A stretch of DNA of 64,000 nt from assembly GCA_013400115.1 (NCBI GenBank), contig VXBP01000375.1:837913-901912 (forward strand), in the 5' to 3' direction. Both the position numbers and the translations under genes were made by a program. Numbering within the stretch: the first letter of the stretch is position 1; each line of letters opens with the position of its first letter. The notes beneath the pieces are model-generated. The model had not been told where the DNA came from and did not search any database. It saw only the letters and a program-made list of their open reading frames with translations. The DNA is from Rhinopomastus cyanomelas (taxonomy: Eukaryota; Chordata; Aves; Bucerotiformes; Rhinopomastidae). Below are positions 1 through 9,256 of the stretch, piece after piece.

Positions 1-219
1 AGAGGTAACACCCCCATCCCTACTTTCTCTTGCAGCTGGGAATCAGCCTGTTCTTGTCCACAGCATTTCACGTCGTTTGTTCTGCCACAATGGGATTTAA
101 GCGCTTTGTCGACGCTAAAAAGTGGAGTAATTGGGAGCTGGCACAGAGCCTCACCCTGCTGTGTTGTCAGTTGGAACTGCTCATTAAGAAACTTGGGCAG
201 AGGGACAGAATCCTTCTGG
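1..219. other. Unassigned sequence at left edge
   Basis: I recognise no gene here. A pyrimidine-rich tract ending in CAG at about position 35 looks like a splice acceptor, and a + frame stays open from there into the CR1 fragment that follows. The predicted peptide resembles nothing I know. It could be part of an older repeat. Confidence 0.3.
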
Positions 220-495
220 CTGAAAGAGACCTTCAAGGTCAACAAGTCCAACGGTCAACTCGGTGCCACCATGGTTTTTGGCACCTGCTTTTTGAACACC
301 TCCAGAGGTGGTGCCTCCAGCACCAGCTGAAGAGCCTGACCACTCTTTCAGTGGAGACGTTTTTCCTGATGTCCAATCTAAACCTCCCCAGGAAGAACTA
401 GAGGCTGTTGCTTTTAGTCCTGTCGCTACGTGACTTGGGAGGCAAGACCAACCACAACCTCTCTACAACTACCTTTCAGGTAGTTGTAGGCAGTA
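220..495 (-). mobile_element. CR1 LINE fragment, older subfamily
   Basis: The block matches the reverse complement of a CR1 3' region: GAGACCTTCAAGGTCAACAA near 227, then the TTCCTGATGTCCAATCTAAA stretch near 363, then a TTTCAGGTAGTTGTAG stretch near 474. It is diverged and is cut by the younger + CR1 that follows. Confidence 0.75.
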
Positions 496-496
496 A

Positions 497-781
497 TGCT
501 CTGCTCAGTGTCATCTAATGATAGGATGAGGGGCAATGGGTGGCAGCTGGAACACAGGAGGTTCCAGATCAATATAAGACGGACCTTCTTGCCAGTGAGG
601 GTGCCAGAGCACTGGAAGGGGCTGCCTAGGATGGCTGTGAAGTCTCCTTCTCTGGAGACGTTTCAAACCCACCTGGATGTGTTCCTGTGTGACTGGATCT
701 AGGGGATCCTGCTGTGGCAGGGGATGGGACTAGATGATCTTTTGAGGTCTCTTCCAATCCCTAATGTTCTGTGATTCTCTG
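497..781 (+). mobile_element. CR1 LINE 3' fragment
   Basis: A young-type CR1 in sense orientation, ending in the family's 3' signature GTTCTGTGATTCTCTGA. The region upstream of the tail (GGAGACGTTTCAAACCCACC) is well preserved. The copy is 5' truncated, as is usual for CR1. Confidence 0.9.
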
Positions 782-1439
782 AACTGGCTCAGTGTGGGTC
801 CTGGCAAGTACTAAATCCCTTCTGGAAGTCTTGCCTCTGTGTTAAAGGGTTAGATAATATTATAGGAACAGTAGGTAACAGTAAATGCCCCAAAGGAAGA
901 TCAAGTTCCTGCTACGTACCAGTGAAGACAGCACTAATCTTAGTGCCACCGCAGTTCTCCAAGGCCACGGCGCTGCACCGCACTAAATCCTGACAGCGTG
1001 TCAGTTCAAATTAGATTACTCACACTATCCAAGGAAATATTCTGGCTTCCCAACTTGTTTTGATTCAGAGTACTTCACACTTCTTTGAATCACTGGTGGT
1101 GATGGTGGCCTCAGCGAGGATGATGTATGTGATGTCACCGTGTTCCATGCCAGGAAGATGTCCCCTGGACGGCGATGGCACAGCTTGATCTTTAAGCTTC
1201 ATGTGAGAGAGGGAAAGATTCTATAGACATAAGCACTGCAGCTGGTTTATGTTCTGTGAGTATCCAGAAAGCACCTGAAGCCACCAGGTGGTTTGCTGCT
1301 GAATTCAGTTGCTCAGATGCATCTTCTGCAAAAGCCAGCGCAATGCAAGGTGCATCGAAGTTTAATTTCAAGGAATTGAGTCAAATGCATTGAGTAAAAT
1401 TAACCGTGTCTTTCCACAGTGCTCAGTCTGCGGTGACCA
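782..1439. other. Intergenic sequence, nothing recognised
   Basis: No open frame of note, RNA gene or clear repeat was seen in this stretch. Confidence 0.4.
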
Positions 1440-1795
1440 GCCCCATTGTCCTCGGGGTATCCGTGTTCCTGGGCTGGGAGGCAGGAATGGAGGACAGGAT
1501 GCACTTTTCACAAGCCAACAGGAAGCAGTTAAAGCCTTGCCAAGTCACTTAGACGCTCACAAGCCGATGGGGCCCGGCAGCATCCCCTCCAGAGTGCTGA
1601 GGGAGCTGGCACAGATGCTTGCCGGGCCACCGTCCATCCTTTATCAATACTCCTGGCTAACAGGGGAAGTCCCAGATGACTGGAGGCTGCCAATGTGACA
1701 CCCATCCAGTAGAAGGGCAACTGCAGGCCTGTCAGCCTGGTCTGGGTACCAGGGAAGGTGATGGAGTGGGTCATCCTGAGCAGGGCCGCACAGTA
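1440..1795 (+). mobile_element. CR1 ORF2 reverse-transcriptase-region fragment
   Basis: The + frame from 1390 to 1698 encodes pieces typical of the CR1 ORF2 region just before the reverse transcriptase core: a HKPMGPGSIPSRVLRELA-like stretch, then LTGEVPDDWR. A shifted frame after about 1720 gives PVSL...VPGKVME. The frame is broken, so this is a dead fragment. Most other CR1 pieces in the window are only 3' ends, so this is one of few internal pieces. Confidence 0.75.
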
Positions 1796-2183
1796 GTCAC
1801 TTGACGTGACTAACAGTTTGGCACGCCTTCGCGACCGTAACGTTCTGTGTCAGGAGCCACGCCGATCCATAAAATAGGCGCTGCACTTGGAATTCAAGGC
1901 AGGAAGAGAAATGTGTGTGTCTGGCCAAAGCTGATGTCAACCTGACTTATTCTTGAGCAGGGATAAGAGACCTCTGCGTGCACACAAGGTGACCAGGAGC
2001 AAAAGTAAGCAGAGTTGCTTTGGACTGGGTGCCACTACAAACGTGACAGCTGCTTGCCAAGGACTACGAGGCTTGGTGGTAGCCTGGCCTTTGAAATGGG
2101 GCTGGCAGGGAATTCTTGAAACCTTTAGAAGGAAGAGGGAGGAGTTTCGTGATTGGGGGGGGTGGAACCTTTTAAACTTTAAG
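1796..2183. other. Intergenic sequence, nothing recognised
   Basis: No gene or repeat I can name. A short open + frame (1953-2189) has no recognisable features. Confidence 0.35.
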
Positions 2184-2412
2184 GGGTGACCTCATTAATG
2201 TTGAAAAACTGGCAGGGGGATTGGACTGGACGATCTTTTGAGGTCCCTTCCAGTCCCTAATGACTGGATCTAGGGGACCCTGCTGTGGCTGGGGGATTGG
2301 GCTGCATGGTCTTTTGAGGTCCCTTCCAGTCCCTAATGACTGGATCTAGGGGACCCTGCTGTGGCAGGGGGACTGGACTGGATGGTCCCTTCCAATCCCT
2401 AACGGTCTGTGA
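2184..2412 (+). mobile_element. CR1 3' end with internal 76-bp tandem copies
   Basis: CR1 tail sequence occurs three times in a row. The unit beginning GACTGGATCTAGGGGACCCT starts at 2262 and again at 2338, a 76-bp period, and a partial unit precedes them. Only the last copy carries the CTGTGATAC terminus. Confidence 0.85.
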
Positions 2413-2433
2413 TACCATGTTTTTATTACACAG

Positions 2434-2497
2434 CACTTCTTCCAGTGAGCAGTTGTACCGGGTGGAATCTTCGGAGCCACAGCCTCTCATCCCGACG
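2434..2497 (+). other. Exon-like block with consensus splice sites
   Basis: A pyrimidine-rich acceptor (TTTTTATTACACAG, ending at 2433) is followed by 64 bases open in the + frame and then a strong donor GTGAGTAAG at 2498. The peptide (TSSSEQLYRVESSEPQPLIP) matches no protein I recognise. It lies directly after a CR1 tail. It may be a cryptic exon, a non-coding exon of a longer transcript, or chance. Confidence 0.25.
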
Positions 2498-3497
2498 GTG
2501 AGTAAGCTGGCAGTGCATCACCGCATGTGCACGCTGGGCTCGGGCAAGCGAACGATGACGGATAAGAACGGCCACATAATCCTAAACATCCTGCAGCTTT
2601 TATGACCAGCTGTCTTCGGGGAAAATGTGTTGTAGGTCACACACACTTCCAACTTTATAATTCAAAGTAAGCAGCATCCACACATTATCTGGCCAGTGGC
2701 AGCGCAGAGAGCAGCCCTTTCATCTCCTACACCTTGAAGCACCCTGCCTCTCTGCACTCTCTGAATTTTGATTGCCTGGAGACTGTAACCATGTGAAGGT
2801 TCATCCAGAAGGGAAGAAAAGCCACGATAAGCACCAGGCTGGTAGGTCTCTGCTTCCAGCTGCCCATGTAATTAGACAGGCAATATTATTCAAGGACACA
2901 AAGGCTTAAAGCTGCTGGCAATTTGTCAGCTTCACACACTAACCTTCCAACAAAATCCCACTGTTTGCTCTCTCATGTTTTACCCCTTTCAGAAGCTTCT
3001 GTGCACTGTAGTTTATTTCTGAGAACGTCACCGACAGTGAATGCTGCTTTTCTCCTCTGACTGAGCGCGTTGTACGTAAGCATTTCGACGTGCACGTAGA
3101 GCTGTGTCTGAACCTGTGCACTGAGCTCTGCTTTCTTCTGGGCAGCACAAGCCCTCTGCTAGCATGTGTCTGCGTGGCTCAGACGCGACGGTGTCTGTCA
3201 CATCCAGCTCAGTCAGCCGTGCGTTGGCCCTGTGTGTGAACAGAGGTGCTGGAAGCGTAGCAGAGGTCTTCTCTGACTTGCCTCAGTGTGGATGGAGACT
3301 AGTAACAGAGCTGCACTGTGGAAAGGGGCAGGAGATGGCTCTCCCTGGCAGCACATTTCTGTTTCATACGTAATTCAAGATGCTTATGTCCAGGCAAAAG
3401 TTGCCTGGTGGTGTTGTGCTGTGCCCCAAACAAGCTGGGCCACGTAACAGACGCGGGGCAGGTAGCTTCACGTCAGCAATGATCTGTGAGAGGAGAT
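2498..3497. other. Intergenic unique sequence
   Basis: Several short frames are open on both strands, but none shows domain signatures. No RNA gene was seen. Confidence 0.35.
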
Positions 3498-3852
3498 CAC
3501 AGACTCACAGAACATTAGGGATTGGAAGGGACCTTGAAAGATCATCCAGTCCAATCCCCCTGCCAGAGCAGCACCAACGTTTCTACAATGTCCTTTCAGA
3601 CCGTTGTAGAGAGCGATGAGGTCTCCCCTCAGCCTCCTCTTCCTCAAATTAAACAGCCCCAACTCTCTCCATCTCTCCTCATCAGACTGATTCTGCAGCC
3701 CCTTCCCCAGCTTTGCTGCCCTCCTCTGCCCTCGCTCCAAGCACCTTGATGTCTCCCTTGTCCTGAGGTGCCCAAAAACTGGGCCCAGTACTCAAGGTGC
3801 AGCCTCCCCAGTGCTGAGTGCAGGGTGACAATTGCCTCCCTACTGCTGCTGG
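3498..3852 (-). mobile_element. CR1 LINE fragment, composite
   Basis: It begins with the reverse-complemented tail (CACAGAACATTAGGGATTGG) and then joins at about 3567 to sequence of a different CR1 subfamily (GAGAGCGATGAGGTCTCCCC, then CTTTGCTGCCCTCCTCTGCC). This suggests a deletion or a template switch. Confidence 0.85.
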
Positions 3853-3855
3853 ACA

Positions 3856-3919
3856 CATCTGACCGTTGGAACTAGCCATCCTCTAAGGTCCCTTCCAACC
3901 TAAACCATTCTGTGACTCT
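3856..3919 (+). mobile_element. CR1 tail, different subfamily
   Basis: A short sense tail: CTCTAAGGTCCCTTCCAACC followed by CATTCTGTGACTCTG. Confidence 0.7.
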
Positions 3920-4911
3920 GCTAGTGGCAACCTGACCCAGAATGGACCTTGGCATGCTCAGCGCTTCATGTCTTCGGCTCCAAACAATCCATCCACACAG
4001 CAAACCGCGCGGCCCCTCAGTACATCAGTCTAATGCAACGTTGGATGTGCTTTCAGCTTTCCAGTTAGTAAGAGCTGAAAACTGTCTGTGTCCTTGTAAA
4101 AGTACCAGCCAAAAGACCCGGGGTCTTCAATCAGTGTGAATCCTTCACTTGACCTCTTCCAGGGACAGAAGTCCTGCCATCGTGCTCTCTAGAAACCTGG
4201 AAAAGGTAGAGTGACCTGCATGTTCCTACTCTGACAGAGAGTACATAGTAGAAGGTATGTGGGATGTAGGATTGAATCACTTGTCTTAGGAGTAAGAAGC
4301 CCACGAACGCCTAAGGAAAGGACGGGAGCAGAGAGACAGAGCAGAATCCTGTGGCCCAACAAACAGCACCCAGTCTGACCGCAGTAAAGCCCAATTAGCT
4401 AACTCTAGGGAGGAGAGCTCGACCCGATGATTTAATTGGGCCTGTCAGCCAGAGATAATTGGTTTCTGGTTGACTGCAAAAAATGACAGTGACATCAGCT
4501 CTCTGCTGCCCTTCGTTACTGGAATTCTTGTTGTCTCATAACAGGGCCTCGGGACACAGGGTGTTCCGGCGGCTTTTACAGCTCTCTCATCGCGCGGTGC
4601 GAGGACAGGAGGCAACACAAGACGCACAGGAACGTTTTCAAACTGTTTACCCCAGATGTTTTCCTAGTTCATTCTTGAGAAACACGATTGTTTATTTACG
4701 AGGAAGTCTGGGTTTGCTTGTTCTACTGGAGATACGGTGACGTGGTTGTGGTCGTGATGGTCTAAAGCTACAAACAAGGCAAGATCTAGTAATTATTTTA
4801 TTAATCCGGCTGATACAACCGGAAAAACATGCGAGTTTGGGCAGATTAAGCCTTCCCAAGGTCCTGTAGCCAAAGCAGGCTGCTTTTAGTTACAGTGATC
4901 ACATACAGTGA
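3920..4911. other. Intergenic unique sequence
   Basis: Nothing recognised. The open frames here are short and lack any protein signature. Confidence 0.35.
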
Positions 4912-5212
4912 TCTAATCAGGAGGAGGGAGCCAGGCTCTGCTCAGGGGCATCTAATGACAGGACAAGGGGCACTGGGTGTGAGCTGGGACAGAGGAGGCT
5001 CCGCATCAGTGTCAGAAGGACCTTCTTCACAGTGAGGGTAACAGAGCACTGGAAGGGGCTGCCCGGGGGCTTGTGGAGTCTCCTTCTCTGGAGACATTTA
5101 AAACCCACCTGGAGATGTTCCTGTGGGACTGGATCTAGGGGATCCTGCTGTGATGGGGGGTTGGACTGGATGGTCTTTCGAGGTCCCTTCCAATCCCTAA
5201 TGTTCTGTGATA
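4912..5212 (+). mobile_element. CR1 LINE 3' fragment
   Basis: Well-preserved sense CR1, from GGAGGGAGCCAGGCTCTGCT to the AATGTTCTGTGATAA terminus. Confidence 0.9.
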
Positions 5213-5519
5213 ACACATTTCTCCCCAGTTGTTGCCTTGCTTGTGGGAAAATAACTCTGATGCTAGTGGTGCGTTATTGGACAAGTTCAACGTGCTCTGT
5301 TGAAAACACGGCCCAGAACAACAGAAGAGATTAGGTGAGTCCTTGTTTCTTCTTTACACAGCCCGAGGCAGGGGGTACAGCTTTAGTCTACAGTGATTTT
5401 GTAACACTGCTGGAGACCTTCGTCAGGAGAAAGGAAGCAGGTACTGCCTCCAGCCTTACTTGCTTTCATTCAGCTTCCCTGTCACCCTCCCTTCTTTCAC
5501 CTGCGCTGTCAAACATAGG

Positions 5520-5898
5520 TGAATCTGAGGGAGCTGGGTCTCTTTAGTTTGGAGGAGACAGAAGGTGACCTCATTAATCTCTAGAAATACGTGAAGGGTG
5601 GGTGTCAGGAGGATGGAGCCAGGCTCTGCTCAGGGGCACCCAATGACAGGACAAGGGGCACTGGGTGTGAGCTGGGACACAGGAGGTTCCACATAGATAT
5701 CAAAAGGACCTTCTTCCCAGTGAGGGTGACCGAGCACTGGCAGGGGCTGCCCAGGGGGGTTGTGGAGTCTCCTTCTCTGGAGAGGTTTCACCCACCTGGA
5801 CACGTTCCTGTGTGACTGGATCTAGGGGATCCTGCTGTGGTGGTGGGATTGGACTGGGTGATCTTCTGAGGTCTCTTCCAATCCCTAATGTGCGGTGA
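5520..5898 (+). mobile_element. CR1 LINE 3' fragment, longer
   Basis: This sense copy extends further 5', to the GAGGGAGCTGGGTCTCTTTA region, and ends in a mutated tail (AATGTGCGGTGAATCTG). Confidence 0.9.
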
Positions 5899-7149
5899 AT
5901 CTGGAGGGGCAGGCACGGGCAGGAATGTGAATGGGCAACTTTTCTCTCCCCAAGGCCTTACCCAGCTGCTGGAATGCAGTGCACCTTCCAGGCTCTCTGT
6001 GGAGCAAGCCTAGTGCCCAGCTCACAGGTAACAATCTTGAGGAAACTGCTGCATTATTGAGTCGGCAGCAAGCGCCTCTCCGGTTCCTGGCCCCTGCTAG
6101 TTTCACATCAGGACCGTGCTAGAGCAGCGTTCCGGGAGGAAACCTGCACTGCGGAGTTAGTAGCCCTCCAGGTCTCTGCAACTTTCCTCCTGCATTAGTG
6201 CCCCAGCAAAAGGCAGATAGTTTGTATTCCATCCATAGTCACTGCCGGAACGCTCAGGAGAACAGAGCCCGAGCAGAGGTGGGTGTCGTGCCTGCCCCTC
6301 CCTGCGTTACGCTTCCCAGATGAAGTGAGGCGGGCTGGTACGGGAAGAGTGGATCTGACCTCGCCCTCCACACCTTTCACTTGCTGCATTTCACAGAGGA
6401 CTGAACAACGGGGTTCTCACGTCAAACAGCCGTAACTGCGTAGTAGTACAACAAGCCTTTGGATGAATAGTGCCCCAGAGAGGCCCGAACTGAGAGACAG
6501 GTGGTCTTGTCTTGGCCTTTCCCAAAGAACTTCTTGGCAGTGCTTCCAGCAGCAGCCTTTATTCAGCGCTGCTGGCTGGAGAACTTGTCGGAGCCTCTAA
6601 GCAGTCTCCCAGCCCCTTCACTTCGCAGCCTGATTGAGAACATCTGTGTGGGTGCAGTGACTGGCAATAAAACACAACTCTCAGACTAGAGGAAGTACAA
6701 GGTTTATGGGTTCCTCCCTGCGTCTCGGCCTTCGCGGCGGCGTACCCTGGGAACCCACGGCAAATTGGCTCTGAAGTTACCAGAGGTAATCCTCACCTCG
6801 GATAAATGTAATGGCTGAGGTGAAGGCAGCGGTTCAGGAAGGGGTGTGGAAGTTTGTGCTACTAGATTTACAGCTGGGTGCTTGCAGATGGTGGAGAACA
6901 TCTCATGCAGCCAGGTCTTCAGGCTGGCGTGCTATAGTTATATAATGTCTCTTTGGTTGGCAGCCAAGTGCTTAACATCACGTTTGACTCCCTGCCTGCC
7001 TCATTGTTTAAATTTGATTAAAATAGGTGTCATTGCTCGTTCCACTGCATCTCAGAAGTTCAGATTTTACGCTGGAAAACAAGTATTTCAGGATGAAGCT
7101 ACCTCCTTCAGTACCAGAGTATCTTGTGGTGGTGGCTCTTAGACTGAAG
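5899..7149. other. Intergenic unique sequence
   Basis: No gene recognised. An AATAAA hexamer occurs near 6667 with no transcript to attach it to. Upstream regulatory sequence for ZBTB41 could lie here, but nothing specific is visible. Confidence 0.35.
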
Positions 7150-7349
7150 GATCACAGAATCACAGAACATTAGGGATTGGGAGGGACCTTGAAGACATCC
7201 AGTCCAATCCCCCTGTCAGAGCAGGATCACCTAGATCCAGTCTCACACAAACGTGTCCAGGCGGGTTTTAAACGTCTCCAGAGGAGACTCAACAACCCCC
7301 TGGGCAGCTCCTTCCACTGCTCTGTCACCCTCACTGGGAAGAAGATCCT
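7150..7349 (-). mobile_element. CR1 LINE 3' fragment
   Basis: Reverse-complement CR1 starting with a complete terminus (ATCACAGAATCACAGAACAT). It abuts a + CR1, giving a head-to-head pair. Confidence 0.9.
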
Positions 7350-7768
7350 TGGGTAAGTGTGAAGTCTGGCATCTGGGCAAGAACAACCCCAGGGACCAGT
7401 GTCGGTTGGTGGAGAAAGGGAACTGGAGGTCCTGGTGGAGAGCAGGATGACCAGGAGCCCCCAATGTGTCCTTGTGGCCAAGAGGGCCAACAGCACCCTG
7501 GGGTGGATCAGCAGCAGGGTGGTTAGCAGATGGAGGTTGGTTCTTCTGCCCCCTGGTGAGACCGTATCTGGAGTATTGTGTCCAGTTCTGGGCCCTTCAG
7601 TTCAAGAAGGAGCTGCTGGAGGGAGTCCAGCACTGAGCAGTCAGGATGCTGAAGGACGTGGAGCCCCTCCCTTATGAGGAGAGGCTGAGGGAGCTGGGGC
7701 TCTTGAGCTTGGAGGTGACTGAGGGGGGACCACATGAATGTTGATCAGTATGTGAAGGGCGGGTGTCA
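7350..7768 (+). mobile_element. CR1 LINE fragment, cut by assembly joins
   Basis: A CR1 reaching from the GTCTGGCATCTGGGCAAGAA region to GGGCGGGTGTCA. It is interrupted by N at 7769 and continues at 8265. Its 7613-7764 part is repeated at 7770-7921. Confidence 0.85.
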
Positions 7769-7922
7769 NCTGCTGGAGGGAGTCCAGCACTGAGCAGTCA
7801 GGATGCTGAAGGACGTGGAGCCCCTCCCTTATGAGGAGAGGCTGAGGGAGCTGGGGCTCTTGAGCTTGGAGGTGACTGAGGGGGGACCACATGAATGTTG
7901 ATCAGTATGTGAAGGGCGGGTN

Positions 7923-8222
7923 GCTGGGCGGCTGGAGCGGGCCGCGGAGAGCGCCCGGCGCCACGCGGGTGCGTGAGGGCGACCGCGGGTGCGGCCCGTG
8001 CGGGCGGCGGGAGAGTGTTTTGGCGGGGCGGGCTGCGGGCGGCCATTTTACGTCCCGCTCGGCCGGGCGCGGGGAGCCGGTCTGGAGCCGCTCTCTTCGC
8101 CGCTGGGCGCGGTGCCGCGGAGTCCCGCCTCGGGCGGGCCCTGAGGGAGCGCAGACAAAGGCACCGGCTGCGGGCGGGGCGGGGGGGCGGAATCCCGGCC
8201 GCGGGTTCGATAGTTGGCGGTG
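7923..8222 (+). promoter_or_regulatory. ZBTB41: ZBTB41 CpG-island fragment, misplaced contig
   Basis: Very GC- and CpG-rich sequence whose right 198 bases repeat 8505-8702. The only mismatch lies in a G-run near 8186. The left 102 bases are unique and probably belong immediately upstream of 8505. It contains GGCGGGG-type GC boxes. Confidence 0.65.
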
Positions 8223-8223
8223 N

Positions 8224-8342
8224 GACCACATGAATGTTGATCAGTATGTGAAGGGCGGGTGTCAGAGGATCCTGCTGCGGCAGGGGGTTGGGCTGGATGA
8301 TCTTTCGAGGTCCCCTCCAGTCCCGAATGTTCTGTGACTCTG
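8224..8342 (+). mobile_element. CR1 tail, continuation of the 7350 copy
   Basis: The first 41 bases duplicate 7728-7768. The rest supplies the missing tail (GATGATCTTTCGAGGTCCCC to TTCTGTGACTCTG). Confidence 0.8.
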
Positions 8343-8504
8343 AAAACCACTGTCTCATTTACTGATGTCGTCGCCTCGGCAGTGACAGCTCGATGAAAGG
8401 CCTGATGCTCCACGCGTTCCTTAGGGAACCGGCGGGCGGCTGGGGCGCTTCGGGCCGTGAACAGCCGCCCCGGGCGCCGCCAGAGCGGGAGGAGCCGGCG
8501 ACTN

Positions 8505-8830
8505 GGGGCGGGCTGCGGGCGGCCATTTTACGTCCCGCTCGGCCGGGCGCGGGGAGCCGGTCTGGAGCCGCTCTCTTCGCCGCTGGGCGCGGTGCCGCGG
8601 AGTCCCGCCTCGGGCGGGCCCTGAGGGAGCGCAGACAAAGGCACCGGCTGCGGGCGGGGCGGGGGTGCGGAATCCCGGCCGCGGGTTCGATAGTTGGCGG
8701 TGACAGGTGTGGGGAGAGGCCTGAGGGGATGGGCGGGCTCTGGGCTGGCCCGGGCGGGAGGAGGCGAGGCAGCGGGAAAGCTGGCGAGGGGCAGCCCGCG
8801 GCGGCGGCGTTGCGTTGGGGAAAGCAGAGT
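8505..8830 (+). promoter_or_regulatory. ZBTB41: ZBTB41 CpG-island promoter and probable first exon
   Basis: Dense CpG and GC boxes lie about 500-700 bp upstream of the first coding exon, as expected for a broadly expressed zinc-finger gene. A candidate 5' UTR donor is CAG/GTGTGG at 8707. The transcription start itself cannot be read from sequence alone. Confidence 0.6.
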
Positions 8831-9142
8831 CGCTCCGGCGGATTCATAGTAATGGCATCGCTAACAGCGCCCCGCGCATCCGTCCGGGAGTGCCTGGCAG
8901 GCTGTGTGCGTCAAGGAGACGAGCGAACGCAGCACCAGCCGCCTCAGTGGAGATAATAATAGACAGTGTCGGCTCAGCTTGCGCCCGCTGCAGCCTTGTG
9001 CTGCAGCCTGGAATGGGAAGTGGTGGGCTTATAGTAATTGGATAGCATCTTAAGGTCGGTAAAGCTAAGAGTGAGATACAGAAGATGTTATTTAAAAAAC
9101 TAATAGCCAAGAGTGACTTTTATCGTGAATCCTTTGCAGATT

Positions 9143-9256
9143 ATGAAATTGCTGTTACATACCTTTTCGAAGTCTGGAGAAAAACCAGGTCCTCGAGGGG
9201 TTTTTCTGCCGGACACCTATGAAGCTCCTGATTTTGAGGTTGTACTTCTGCAATGA
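9143..9256 (+). promoter_or_regulatory. ZBTB41: Upstream ORF overlapping the ZBTB41 start codon
   Basis: After the acceptor TCCTTTGCAG (ending at 9139), an ATG at 9143 with A at -3 opens a 37-codon frame. Its stop TGA (9254-9256) overlaps the main ATG (9253) as ATGA. A second out-of-frame ATG at 9219 runs into the coding region. Such an arrangement would be expected to lower main-frame initiation or make it depend on leaky scanning or reinitiation; this is inference. Confidence 0.6.

Larger units (their letters stand above)
7769..8504. other. Scaffold-join artefact with duplicated contig ends
   Basis: Single Ns at 7769, 7922, 8223 and 8504 separate three short contigs. 7770-7921 repeats 7613-7764. 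8224-8264 repeats 7728-7768. 8025-8222 repeats 8505-8702 with one mismatch. The simplest true order is 1-7768, then 8265-8503, a gap, then 7923-8024, then 8505 onward. The block is therefore not a genuine duplication. Confidence 0.85.

Noticed and set aside
1440..1795. Active CR1 reverse transcriptase gene
   Set aside because: Only a short, frame-broken ORF2 piece is present.
8025..8702. Apparent duplication of the CpG island
   Set aside because: The copies differ at one base in a G-run and are bounded by single Ns, and the flanking CR1 also has overlapping ends. It is best read as unmerged contig overlap.
7798..8847. Several 100-190 aa frames around the ZBTB41 promoter
   Set aside because: They run through N bases and duplicated contig ends in CpG-rich DNA, and no conserved protein is encoded.
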